Positions 23,710-34,183 of a stretch of 64,000 bases of DNA are shown piece after piece. Below the pieces are notes generated by a model. The model worked only from the letters and a program-made list of their open reading frames with translations. It was not told the DNA's origin and made no database searches. Each line of letters starts with the position of its first letter. Within the stretch, counting starts at the first letter, position 1. The stretch comes from Undaria pinnatifida (lineage: Eukaryota > Sar > Phaeophyceae > Laminariales > Alariaceae), in NCBI GenBank assembly GCA_012845835.1, contig JABAKD010000021.1, positions 3,994,206-4,058,205 of the forward strand, read 5' to 3'. Both the position numbers and the translations under genes were made by a program.

Positions 23710-24922
23710 GTACGAGCTGGGCAGGCCAAGAAACCTCCTAATCCGTCAGTCGGGCATATCGATCGAACGACAGTTGTTTGAATTCGCTTGCTGTATAACG
23801 TGTTCTGCGAAACCACGCGGCTTGCCGCTACGGCGTAGATCGAGGAGAGAAGATAAAATACTCGTACACCAGATACCAAATACACACCAGGTGGGTCCAT
23901 ACCGTTCTGTCAGAGACCGCACCATATAAACCACACACAGGAGGTAAGCCGCACCTGATTGTCACCGGCTGCACCACTCACATATATACGGGCAGTATCG
24001 TTATTATCAAAGCCCGGGGCGTGTCATTATCATCATCGAACGCCCCGCGGGGGGGCAGCTCCACACTCAGAGGCATATACCAAATAATGCCTCGACACAT
24101 AATACGAAACCCCAGAATATACGAAACCACCAAATATCCGCGGACCCGTATCGAACAACCGCATACCACAAACAGCCCCCCTATTCGGTGCTCGATATGA
24201 TAGGTTCCGAACAACTTATCACCAATTGCCAGGTAAAACGGCAAATTTCCCAAATTCCATAATAAATCATTGCCAAGGTAAAACGGCAAGCCCAAATTCC
24301 GTCATGAAGAATTGCCAAGGTAAAACGGCAATCCCTATACCAAATCTCTCAATCTCCATTCCAGCATTGATCTCCCAATCTAAAGCGAGACAGTAACTAT
24401 ACGGGAAAGGAAAATCCAACAAACAAGAGTATGCTGGTAAAATCCTCAACCAAAACCAATAACACCGTCTTCACTAAAAATAGCATTCCGCCCGATAATA
24501 TCGGCCCCCCTGTTGTACAAAACATCATACCGCCCGATAACATCGCCCCCCCTGTTGCGTACTCTGGACGAGTAGGACAACAGAACGTGTCTGATATAGG
24601 ACATCCCAAATCGAACTATAACAGCCCCCCTGCTATTAATAGGTGCTCACCACACGGGAGTATGCAAAAGGCAACGATTGCATCTGAATTTAAAAGTGCT
24701 AAGGATACTAGTAATTTTGGGTCCCTGTACGTTGTGCATACTTAACCAATAGCCAACGTGTACGGCACGATTCATCAAGACCATCGGCATATCTTACTGG
24801 CGTGTTAACCTTACTCGACGCATGAGTACATCCCAATACTTTCTCCAATTCCCTAAAAATAAATTCTCCGTTCCACTCACCCAATACCCCAATACCCGAA
24901 AAAAAAAAAAAAATGCAAGAAA
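23710..24922 (-). mobile_element. 3' non-coding region and probable LTR of a copia element
   Basis: Downstream, on the minus strand, of the copia stop at 24,923. It includes a poly-A/T run (24,899-24,913 on the plus strand), short tandem repeats, and a distal part that meets the satellite at ccgtacgtgta. A TATA-like accatataaacc lies at about 23,922. No second LTR is visible because the element is truncated at its 5' side, so the LTR limits are not defined. Confidence 0.5.
24226..24335. repeat. Short tandem repeats with hairpin cores in the copia tail
   Basis: Three copies of attgccaaggtaaaacggcaa (24,231, 24,271 and 24,311; the first lacks one base) spaced about 40 bp apart, each with ttgcc/ggcaa arms able to fold. 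A second repeat, ccgcccgataayatcg followed by cccccctgttg, occurs at about 24,490 and 24,532. Confidence 0.75.
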
Positions 24923-26547
24923 TCACCACAAATTCATCAAAAAGTTGCGGTGAAAACGAAACGCCTCCGTGTGCAAAGGCTTGGTGAGAAAATCAGCATG
25001 CTGCAGTGTCGACGCTACGTGGACAATCTCGAACTCCCCGTTAGCAACACGTTCCCGAAGGAAGTGATGCAAACATCAATGTGCTTTACTGTTGGGAGTG
25101 GTCGCAGGGTTTTTCGCCAAATGTATCGCCCCCTGGTTATCTTCCTTCACCGTGGTACACCCAACATCGCGGTCCGGGAAAATAAAACTCCAGGGATACC
25201 GCATGAAAATCGTCTCGCGAAAACCCGTGGCCATCGCCACATACTCTGCCTCCGTAGACGAAAGCGTAACGGATTTCTGCGTCCTAGAGTAAAACGATAC
25301 ACAGGCACCAGCGCACATGATAACTCCACCAGAGACAGACCTTCGGTCATTGGCCTCGTGCGCATAGTCCGCGTCCACGTACAACTCCAGCTGAACTCCA
25401 TCACTCAGACCCCTCTGAAAAGTAATACCGTAAGTACTCGTCGATTTGATGTACATCACGATGTGCAACGCTGCCTGCCAATGCAATAACTTTGGCGCTG
25501 CAGAGTACCTTGCCACCGCTCGAACCGCGTTAAAGATGTCCGGGCGGGTCTGGTTCGCCAGCCACATCAAATGCCCTACCAACGACCGAAAAGGCTCATC
25601 AACGTCTGGTTCATCGTGGTCAAACACCTCAAGCTTTAGGTCAACCACCGCAGGGATGCTCTTGCCGCGAGTGACACCAAACTTCGCTACGGTACTTTCA
25701 GCGAAAACCTGCTGTGATATCGTCAACTTCCCTGCATCCCAGTCTCGAGAAAATCGGCAACCTGCGTACCACCGCAACTCCCCCAGGTTGTTGATAGGAA
25801 CGAACTGGTTCAGGTCCTCACAAAACTTGTCACACCTACTCGTAAGCCCCATCGCAAATATGTCATCCACATGCACTACTACTACGATAGAAACGGCCCC
25901 CGCTTCCACCAAACGCATTACACACGCATCAGCCTCACACTGCTCAAAACCAAGACCCCTCATGCCGCGTACCAAGTGATGGTGCCATTGCCGCGACGCC
26001 TGCTTCAAACCATACAGGCTGCGGCACAACTTAACCACTTTACCGGACATCGACCCGCACCGCTTGGGGAGGCGCATGTAGACATCCTCACTTAGCTCTG
26101 ACTGGACAAACGCCTGCTCGGCATCAAAATGGCATAAATCCAATTCCAACTCGCACGCTATGGCAGCCAGCAAACGAATACTCGCAACTGATGGGCACGG
26201 GGAATAAGTCTCGAAATAATCAAAGCCTGCACGCTGCCCAAAGCCCCGCGCTACCAGCCTGGCCTTTGCCCGCACTACTCTACCAAATTCGTTGACCTTC
26301 CAAGAATAAACCCACCTAGCAGAGATTACGTTGATGCCGTTTCGTTGTTAAGTGTCACCACATCTCTTGTCCACCACAGCGCCGAACGGCCCCGCGCGGT
26401 ACAGACCGTCGAACTCTGTGTCCATGGCATCGAACCACACATCTCCGTGTTCATCCTCGCACGCTTCGCGATACGAGTCGGGCGTTACCAACTCACTCGC
26501 AGGGCATGAAGGCAGTTCAGGAGCGGGCATGTGCGGAGGAGACAAAG
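24923..26547 (-). pseudogene. Ty1/copia pol remnant: reverse transcriptase and RNase H
   Basis: Minus-strand frame of about 540 codons. It shows the copia RT order: PDSYREACEDEH and WFDAMDTEF upstream, LVARGF near residue 8 of the 399-codon open part, DAEQAFVQSELSEDVYM at 51-67, YGLKQASRQW near 88-97, and the catalytic HVDDIF at 135-140. The RNase H follows with LYVDADYAHE, SSTEAEYVA and KEDNQGAIHLAKNP. Translation continues in the same frame after a TGA (25,076) through FLRERVANGEFEIVHV and ADFLTKPL to TGA at 24,923. Two in-frame stops, TAA at 26,348 and TGA at 25,076, break it. Gag, protease and integrase are missing because the 5' side ends at another repeat at 26,547. It is a dead element. 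Confidence 0.92.
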
Positions 26548-26760
26548 TCACTCTAACTTTTTATGACAATATTTTCAGGACGTCAGGTGTGAGTTCGACG
26601 AATTTCGGGTCAGTCCTTATATTTTCAAGCTGCTTGTTTGTACTTGTAATATACTATGCAGGTGATTTTTTCTTAATGGGAGGGGTCCTTTTCTTTCTTT
26701 AAAAAAAATGTTTTTCTCCACTACAATGATTGGTGTTGGTAGTTTTACTTTAGATGGAGA
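26547..26760 (-). repeat. Dispersed repeat R3, copy 1
   Basis: About 210 bp whose reverse complement matches 54,155-54,345 and, in part, 51,045-51,160. Shared blocks are taaagtaaa..taccaacac, aggacccctccca, 'gtatattacaagtac', and 'gaaattcgtcgaactcac' followed by ctgacgtcct. It ends in GTTAGAGTGAC, also seen at 51,150. It abuts and truncates the copia element. Class unknown. Confidence 0.8.
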
Positions 26761-27985
26761 ATTTTGAAGCAGCTCTAACCTCGTGTCTATTTTATAAATG
26801 TATTTCTGTGAAATCCACTATAGTCTATTGCTCTACCGTATGTATGGTGGATGGTTTGTGGATGGATGGCTTGGTCAGGGTTGTTGGTACTTGTGGTTAA
26901 GTGCTTAAGTAAATTTTCTCTACCTGGGGGTGGTCTTATTATTTTGTTTTTTTGGACTATATAATATAATAGGGGCAGGTTTCGGTATACATCGGGAGTA
27001 TGAAGGCAGTAGTAATGATATAATAGATATCATGTAAAAGTTCCACCCGAAAAAAACAAGACAAAACAAAAACCAACAAACCAACAGACAAACAATAGTA
27101 GCTGATCGCACTAAATATCAATCTTCATATGATACCATTTATATTACTGAGTCATGTCATCATGCAAAAATTATTTTCCCGCGTGAGGAAATAATTTCAT
27201 CACCTACCTGTTAATTACACTGGCTATTTGCACTTTGTTACTGAGTCAGGCTAAATGAAGAGTCGATGAATTGGAAGTACACTACTCATCATGGAAAGCA
27301 ACGAGTTGTGAGCATGACTTGTGGGCCAACGAGTTGTGACCATGACTAGTGAGCATCATTAGCATAGTGTATACACATGGTACTTCCCTCGTATAGGCAG
27401 TGCACAGCAGCAGTGTATATCCAGTCCATCCCGTCCTTCCTGACCTTGTATTGGTCTCTCCAATATGAATGCTTGTATCCCATCCATGACATGTCGTGCT
27501 CGTTTTTCTTGGATCGCACTTCTTTTCAGTTCTATTCGCTCGTATATTGAACTCCTTCATCACCAAATGTTCACCTGTATGTTTGCCGCAGATGAAGGAA
27601 GTCTTTCATTTTTTCAGCACGTGAACATCTTAGCAATGCACTTGAACATGTCCCTAAGGTTCCCTTGTTCCCCTCAGTCACTACCGGACTGTACTACTGT
27701 AGCACAAAAGGCTGAGCTCAAAGCCTTGATTCCGCACACAACGAAGATTGAAGCAAGGAACCAATACCGACTGAATGTACACGTGCATTGCTTATTTATT
27801 GTGTAGTTGTTTTTCCATGATCTTGATTGAATATTTTGTTCCAGATTTTCTTCTTAGTAGACAACCTGTGCATAGCTGACCGTTAGATACGGAGAGACTT
27901 CGTCGCAGCGCTGTCGCTACGCTCCATCATCTACTCCGTAGCATATGCTCGTGGGGATTGTTTCCTGTGAACACTTGATTTGTGT
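26761..27985. other. AT-richer spacer, no gene recognised
   Basis: Contains simple-sequence stretches and a plus open frame of 113 codons at 27,465-27,806 (MNACIPSMTCRARF...) without any domain, signal peptide or splice support that I can see. It separates the copia remnant from the gypsy remnant. Confidence 0.4.
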
Positions 27986-28130
27986 AGAGCGCGAGAACGT
28001 GAGTTAACACTCGATGAAAATCGACGAGCAGCAAAATTGCTGAGCCCTATGCGCAATAAAATTTGAAGGCAAGAACCGGGGGGGGGAGGGACGATAGCCG
28101 TGACCACGATCTGGAAGAGGCCGACCGATG
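27986..28130 (+). repeat. SINE-like repeat S2, tail fragment
   Basis: Matches the 3' part of the copy at 61,710-62,000 in the same orientation: gcgcgaga, atcgacgagcag, ctatgcgc(a/g)ataaaatt, ggaaggcaagaacc, then a G-run and gggacga. The tRNA-like head is absent. It lies directly beyond the truncated 3' end of the gypsy integrase frame. Confidence 0.7.
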
Positions 28131-28153
28131 TGAGTGTTTTATATCCGTGACCA

Positions 28154-29455
28154 CTATGTGCGGTCGAAACCCGTCAGGGGGAGCCGTGGGAGTCCGCCCA
28201 TGTGGACCCCGTTGGGCGTCAGACCCGTCGCCGAGCTGACGGAGTTGTTGTAAGCGAACTCTACGTGGGGCAGATGCAAGCCCCAATCGTCTTGTCGCTC
28301 GTTGACGACCATAGCCAGCATTTGTGCCATAGTGTGGTTTACTCGCTCAACGCCCCCGTTACAGTTGGGATGATAGGAGCTTGTAGCAAGCTTGTGTACA
28401 CCCAACAGCTGATTTACAGCTTGTGAAAGCTTGGGGCAGAACTGCAGTCCGTTGTCCGAGAGTATCGTGCGCGGGCACCCCCACAAGGGGATGTATTGGT
28501 TCACCAGGATATTGGCTGTACCCTCCGCGGTGAACTCAGCGGCAGTGACGGGGAACATGTCTGCCCGACGACTGAAACGATCGGTGAACAGCAGGATGTA
28601 GGTGTTGCCTCGTGGTGTGACCGGAAGGGGGCCGAAGTAGTCAACACTGACGGCGATACCTGGACCTTCCGGCAGAGGCATTGTGATGATGGGCCAGCGG
28701 ACAGTCAGCCGTGGGGTTTTCCGCGCTTGGCACTTCAAGCAGTGGCGAAGGTACCACCGGGTGCACACACTCATGCCAATCCACCAATAAACGCGCTCCA
28801 GCATGCGCAACGTGCGCGTAGTGCCAAGGTGACAAGAGGCCGTCGAGTGACAACCTTGCATGATCCAAGGGCGCATGAGTAGGGGAACGTAGATGCGAGC
28901 TGGCTCGTCGTTTAGCAAGCAAGCAGCTCGCCCCACAGAGTCCGGTTTGTCGAAGCTTGTTGGCGGGAGTGTCGGGTTACGGACGAGTAGGACGATGTCG
29001 TCGTCGGTTGTATGTAGTCGACCCTTACCCGCCAGCTCCTGGATGTCTGAGAGGGAGGGACGCTTGGGCGAGGGGTAGCAGGCCAAAAAGTCGGGTGGCA
29101 GGGCCGACGGCCGGCCGGTAGAAATGTAACGCATCATGGCGTGGCACGTCGGCTCAGCGTGCTGCTGTCGCTTCCCATCGTCATGTGAATAACGCGCGAT
29201 GCAATCAGCGAACCGCAATTCAGCAGCGTTGCCGAGGGCGTCCGACCTTGTACATGCAGTCGGCGTGTCACCAGGAGAAGGCGTGAGCCGTAAGAGAGGA
29301 GCTCCCATATAGGCTCTGCGTGGTCGCCGTCGGACGGTAGTGGCACCGTGCGGACCGGCGAGTCCGCAAGAGCAGGGGCCGCGGCCGTGGGACTCGCGAC
29401 GGGGTTGTACCTCGTGTGGAAGATGGCCAAGGGGCCCCGCCGGGCCTGAATCCAT
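28154..29455 (-). pseudogene. Ty3/gypsy integrase segment
   Basis: An open minus-strand frame of 433 codons that is an internal part of a pol polyprotein rather than a complete gene. In order it shows an HHCC zinc-binding region (HSTASCHLG ... CLKCQ), then the integrase catalytic core with D in VSVDYFGPLP, D in LSDNGLQF and E in NGGVERVNHTMAQ. The second D and the E are separated by exactly 35 residues, the DDX35E spacing of retroviral-type integrases. The core ends with FAYNNSVSSATGLTPN. The frame stops at a TAG after GFDRT, before the expected C-terminal part, and a SINE-like fragment follows. The core looks intact but the element is broken elsewhere, so it is non-autonomous. Confidence 0.93.
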
Positions 29456-30590
29456 AATCTACAGCGGGGGTGCATTACCCGTTGTTGTCGCTGTTCGTCG
29501 GCGCGTCGTCGACGACTGAGGGGCTGGAGTGCCAAGCATGGCGGAGACGGACACAGTCGAACCGGTGGTCGCGGCGGGGGCCGACTTCTGTGAAGAACGC
29601 CGGGATAGATAACTCGGCTGTGCGATGGGCGTCGCTGCAGCCAGAGCTTCTGCGGAGCCCGTGCCGCCCTCGATGGGTATGGCAAAAACCGAAGCGAAAA
29701 CGGTGTCAGCGGCAGGTGAAATCAACCCGCGGCCTGTACAGCCTTCGGTAGTGGCGACAGAGGCAAAACCACGAGCGAAGAATCTCCCCGGGGAAGCAGA
29801 AAGGCCGTCAATCCTTATACATGGCTCGTGTGTGCGAAAATCGTGAAACGCTGTAGAGGTGAGAGGGAGCCCACCCAAGGAAGCATGTTCAGTGCGGGGC
29901 ACGAGTCCACCCAAGACAGTGCTTTCGACGAGGGGTTCGAGTCCACCCAAAGCAGTGCTTTCGGTGTGGGGCACAAGCCCACCCAAGACAGTGCTTTCGG
30001 CGAGGGGCGCGAGTCCACCCAAAACGACCCTTGGGATAGGCGAAGAGGGAACGCGCAGCCCGCGAGTCCATAGGTGGTAGATACCGCTTTCTCCAACGGG
30101 GTTGGGGCTTGTCAACCCCACGAAGTTGAATTTTGTCAAGCCACTGCGGTCGTACTCCGTAACAGGCTCTGGAAAACGGGCCGGAAAAATCGGCGATGCC
30201 GTTGGCGCTGCCTTTGCGGTACTCGAGTTTGCAATCGAACGCGGTGACGAACTCAAGCTACCACTCGACTCGTGCATGGAGGGTCCCCACTGTGCCAGTG
30301 CTCTCCTGTGTCTTGTGGCCGGAGGATATGCGGAACTTTGTTCTCCACAGCACCTTCGGAGGTGTTTGGGAGCCCAAACAGCGCTGCCGGTCCCGAAATC
30401 TAGAGGAGTCCAGTGCCTCTCCGAGTCGAGCGCTGCTCGACTGATATACGCGATTTTCTTAGTGGACGAAACGTTGTCCAGCGTCACAGTACCCTCGACG
30501 AAACAGGGGCCGTGTTCTGACAGCGCAAAGTCAGGGGCAACGCCAGAAGCTATCTCCGAAACCCCACTGATTTTAGTTGGCCAACGCATC
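29456..30590 (-). pseudogene. Ty3/gypsy RNase H and RNase H-integrase linker (frameshifted)
   Basis: Minus-strand continuation upstream of the integrase. The RNase H signature KKIAYISRAALDSERHWTP and VWAPKHLR are in the 376-codon open frame. The next RNase H part then lies in another frame, exactly as in the fragment at 8301-8834, so both copies share the same frameshift. After RNase H comes EPVTEYDRSGLTK and a linker with 12-residue repeats. Residues upstream (MRWPTKISGVSEIASG) are not the usual RT end, and no reverse transcriptase was found upstream, so an internal deletion is likely. Confidence 0.85.
29868..30035 (-). repeat. 36-bp minisatellite in the gypsy linker
   Basis: Four to five copies of a 36-bp unit containing gagtccacccaa(g/a)(a/g)cagtgctttcg. 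In the pol frame it encodes a 12-residue repeat of the type VLGGLxPxxEST. It lies between RNase H and integrase, a position where length variation may be tolerated. Confidence 0.85.
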
Positions 30591-30749
30591 CGAGAAATAG
30601 GTCGGAAACGCCAAAGGGGGAGTTTTGCGAGCGCTGGTAGCTGTTAACGGCCCGGTTGCGGCGCGGACGAGGTTTTATTGGTTCTTGCATTCGCAGTGCA
30701 GGTGCGGAACCGACTAGGGAAGGTCGGGTGCGCCGACCGGTCTCATTGT

Positions 30750-31248
30750 CGCGAATAGCTTCGCGAACGGCAGAAAGTGCCTCACCGAGCAAGTTTTTCC
30801 TCTCCCCTGGCATGGGTTGTTGGCCGTGGGACCATCCGCCCGGAGACCAATGCCCCACACTGGGTCCAGAGGACTGAATTCAGCCAGAAGCTTGTTGTCA
30901 GAGCTCAAAAGGTGATATTTTTATGGCTGCATTCTGCGTGTATTTGGCGTAGGTGCCAGGTTACACGGCGTTTTGCTTCTCCCTGTCCCCAACAGCGGAG
31001 TCAAAGTTGCGCACGCCTCGACCGATGCGTTTGCGTGTGCTTGGACTAGTCGACGACATGATGAGCCCCACTGCTCGATGGTCTTGGAAAATCTTGGTCT
31101 TTTCGGCCATCATGTACAGCTCCGGGCAAAAATATGGCACGTCGTCCACGGCAAACGACGAAGGGGACCACGGTGGAAAATAGGATGGGGGCTGCCAGAA
31201 TAACACCACTTTAGCTGTGGAGTATCCGAGAGAAGGGTCAAAAGCCAT
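30750..31248 (-). pseudogene. NADAR-domain protein remnant inside the gypsy element
   Basis: The minus-strand translation from an ATG at 31,248 (MAFDPSLGY) shows the order typical of NADAR domains: VVLFWQPPSYFPPWSPSSF, VPYFCPELYMMAEKTKIF, then RKRIGRGVRNFD and REKQNAV, KYTQN, KLLAEFSPLDPVWGIGLRA, and finally KNLLGEALSAVREAI. NADAR domains (PF08719) are tied to NAD/ADP-ribose chemistry, including N-glycosidase activity on ADP-ribosylated bases. The copy is dead: an in-frame TAA at 30,961, a frameshift near 30,915 and another near 30,797. The C-terminal frame runs on toward 30,600. It lies between the gag zinc-knuckle remnant (33.2-33.3 kb) and RNase H (30.59 kb) on the same strand. The identification rests on motif recall and order, not on a search. 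Confidence 0.75.
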
Positions 31249-31254
31249 GTTGAA

Positions 31255-31870
31255 ATTTTGGGTCTGCAATGTCCCCGTCCAGGAACACCAGGCCTCGGGA
31301 GCACGACGCCAATCCAAGCCCGTGGTATCTCGCCTCGGGTCTTTCTTCGCTCGTTGGCGGAAAAGCGCGAGAATACGCTCTAACTGCGCCCGAATATATA
31401 TATAATGGCAAAAACCGACGGTGCCAACCCGTCGGTAGCCTCGTTGGACATTTGTGGGTCTGCAATGTCCCCTTCTGGGAACACCGGTCCTCGGCTTTTT
31501 GGGCCTGCAGCGTCCCCTTGCGGGAGCACCAGGCCTCGGGAGCAAGATGCGAATCCGAACCTGGGGTTTCTCGCCTCGGGTCCTCCTCACTCGTTGGCGG
31601 AAACTCGTGAGAAGCCGCCCTCGCTGCAACCGAAAAAGAGTCCAACACCGACGGAGCCAACCCGTCGGTAGCCTCGTTGGGCATTTGAGTCTGCAATGTC
31701 CCCTTCTGGGAACACCAGTCCTCGGCTCTTTGGGCCTGCAGTGTCCCCCTCAGGAACACCAGGCCTCGGGAGCACGACGCGAGTCCGACCCCACGGTTTC
31801 TCGCGTCGTGGCCTTTTCGCTCTTTGGCGTATAACTGCAAGAAAACTGCTCTAACGGCGCCCGAAGGGGC
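31255..31870. repeat. Tandem repeat of about 235 bp, 2.5 copies
   Basis: The block gcctcgggagca(c/a)gacgc begins at 31,292, 31,531 and 31,764 (periods 239 and 233). It is accompanied each time by gtctgcaatgtcccc, tctcgcctcggg and, in the first two spacers, ccaacccgtcggtagcctcg. It lies immediately upstream of the NADAR remnant on that gene's strand. It has no convincing coding content. Confidence 0.88.
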
Positions 31871-33181
31871 AGAGGCTCTGAGCTGTTTCTGCTTGACGAA
31901 AGGCGCGATTCTACCGTAAATTTACGGGAATAGCGTCCAGCTGATCAGGCTGGAGGCCGTGGCGTCACCACTGGCCCGTCGCGCAGTGCCGGATCTTCTT
32001 CCTGTGCCACTGGGGCAGACGTAGCCTGAAACACGTGGGTTAGCGTGTCAAAAGACGAAGCAGGGTCCGTAGACCCTGTGGGCGTCTTCTGGAGCGGGGG
32101 TCCGGCAAGGCAATAATATTTTTACCCAAGGAGGCTCTTTTCCGTTATATCTCTTGGAGAAGGGAGACGAGGTAGCTAATCTTGTCGACTCCTTCTCGAT
32201 GGAAATAAGGACAGAGCGCCCGCTGTTATCGCGAGCAAACACTGGATCGAGCCTCGCAAAAGATCTCGGTGTTTTATGTGTTGGTCTTCTCACACCTCAA
32301 ATTGACCTCCACCTCGTGGTCAGAAAAACGTGTTTCGAGGGTCGACCGTCCCACACCTCAAAACGACCGCCACCGCCTGGTCAGGGAGAGGGGGGGATGA
32401 ACACATACGCGTAATAAGGCGACGCGCCGTCGCCGCAGCTATATTGTTGCGCGACATGTGCCTGGGGGGGAAGCGCGCACAGCGCAGGCTCCCGTGCCAT
32501 AGTTGATGGGGGCGGCGTTTGGAGCGCGTACCCCCATTGCTGAGTTTATGCCGCGGCTGAGGGAAACGGCGCTCAAAGCGCGGTTCCCGTCGCTGAACTC
32601 AGACCATGACCGAGGGGAACGTCACTGGAAGCGCGCGTTCTCGCCGTCGAGGAAAAATGAAAGAATAAAAAATTACCTGGCTGGAGGAAACCACGCTTGA
32701 AGCGCTAGTTTCCGCCGCCGGTACTACGCCGTGAGAATCGTCCGCAGACGGCGTAGGAGCCCGTGGGCTTTTAACAGAGGCAATCTGTGCTGCGTTACTG
32801 GACAGGCTAGCAACAGAACACGAGCATCTTCTGAAAGCAAAATAGGTACCCTCCGACAGTGTTGTCGACGGTGCCGTACCGCCGTCGAGCTGTCGATTGC
32901 CGTTACGGAATGTGCCAGGTTGGCGCGCGAGTGTATTTTCGCCCGGGTTGTGGGCGGCTCCAAAGCGCATTCGAGAAGCAGGAACGGGGGCAGAAGAGGC
33001 GGGCAAGCGCAGGGTACCATCATGGTGAACCAACGTGTATGTGGTATCGTTGTGATAGTTCACCTGGGCCTGATTCTGAAAGATGGCGACGATTGACCTG
33101 AAAGATGGCGACGATTTTTCTTGTGGTTGTCCAGGCGAGAAGATTTGTCGTCTCGGCGGTAGCAGACCATGCGTGTGTGTG
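31871..33181 (-). other. Degraded gypsy internal region, no intact domain
   Basis: Lies between the gag zinc-knuckle remnant and the 235-bp repeats. Minus-strand open frames of about 100 and 200 codons (32,724-33,023; 32,599-33,210) contain no aspartic protease or reverse-transcriptase motif that I can find. It includes a series of short stem-loops at 32,466-32,713 and a 17-bp local duplication 'gatggcgacgatt(g/t)' at 33,083 and 33,104. Confidence 0.45.
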
Positions 33182-33340
33182 TCAACGTCGGTGTGCGTCA
33201 TCGTCGCCAAGTTGGCTAAGTTCAGGGTTCAAGCAGCCACTCGCAGTAATGAAAGGATGCCTCCAATGCTTGATGGAATGGTTGCCTTCGTGGCAGTTGA
33301 GGCAAAGCCCCCGGTTTTCTCGGAGGGCGTCAGCGCGAGG
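33182..33340 (-). pseudogene. Gypsy gag zinc-knuckle remnant
   Basis: The minus-strand frame reads ADALRENRGLCLNCHEGNHS then IKHWRHPFITASG and CLNPELSQLGDDDAHRR before TGA at 33,182. CLNCHEGNHSIKHW has the CX2CX4HX4C spacing of retroviral nucleocapsid zinc knuckles, which bind element RNA, but the last ligand is W instead of C. With integrase and RNase H downstream on the same strand this marks 28.15-33.34 kb as one decayed gypsy element. Confidence 0.7.
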
Positions 33341-33641
33341 TGAAAGGAGGCCGCTTCAAATGGGAGGGTCATCTGTCTTAAACGAGTCCTTCACGGCAAA
33401 GACTTCTGCATGATGATGTTCTCCTAGTGGCCAGCAGTTCGATGTGTGGTCAAGCCAAGGGTCAGACGAATCATCGATGGGCATGACAGTTGAATGATGG
33501 CTCGATCCCGTCTGCCACGAAAGCGATTGAGACGGCATTCGGCCCTGGCCGCGCCCATGATCGGTGGGCCGGGGCCCCGACGGGGCGGATGACAGCGCTC
33601 CCGTCGAAGAAACAGGGAAAGAAAATGGCAAGCCTGGCCGG

Positions 33642-33808
33642 ACAAAAGGTTAACCAATAGCTTACCCAAACTAAGCCTTGTAACACTCTTCCCCCCTGAA
33701 ACGACTTGGATATTGACAGAGGTCCGCCGTACATCCGGCCGACCTGCTATCCCGCCGTTTTGTACGGCGGACCTCTGTCAATATCCAAGTCGTTTCAGGG
33801 GGGAAGAG
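33642..33808 (-). mobile_element. TRIM-like element, partial minus-strand copy forming a palindrome
   Basis: Holds about half of a terminal repeat (33,642-33,685), the polypurine complement and a short piece of internal sequence. It then turns back on itself and joins the plus-strand copy that starts at 33,809. Arms 33,643-33,733 and 33,761-33,851 are inverted repeats of 91 bp with one mismatch around a 27-bp spacer. Confidence 0.85.
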
Positions 33809-34183
33809 TGTTATAAGGCTTAGTTTGGGTAAGCTATTGGTTAACCTTTTGCAAGTGGTCAAACAGATTAATACCTCACCCATTACCTTAACAAATGGCG
33901 TCGTCGACAGACCATGGGTTTTTTGGGTCGTGGGTTCAATCCCCACATCCACCATAATAACCTTTTTCAGACTTTCCCCATGTCGAACTTGAAAAATACT
34001 CTCCCCGGTATACCCAGGAAATGAAACGTCTTGGATAAATGACAGGTCCGCCCGTATATCCGGCCGACCTGGTATCCCGCCGTCTCAGGGGGGGGAGAGT
34101 GTTATAAGGCTTAGTTTGGGTAAGCTATTGGTTAACCTTTTGCAAGTGGTCAAACGGACTAATACCCCACTAATTCCTTAACA
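33809..34183 (+). mobile_element. TRIM-like miniature LTR element, complete copy
   Basis: Terminal repeats 33,809-33,893 and 34,100-34,183 flank an internal part with the PBS-like TGGCGTCGTCGACAGACC, the B-box-like GGGTTCAATCC (one base changed) and the G-rich polypurine tract. The right end CCTTAACA joins the satellite at 34,184. The left flank is the inverted partial copy, so a target duplication cannot be assigned. Confidence 0.87.

Noticed and set aside
24950-25979. Plus-strand open frames of 177-179 codons
   Set aside because: They are antisense shadows of the minus-strand copia RT/RNase H frame.
30102-30647. 181-codon plus-strand frame resembling the 200-codon minus-strand frame at 8183-8785
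   Set aside because: The similarity arises because both are the antisense of the same gypsy RNase H sequence.
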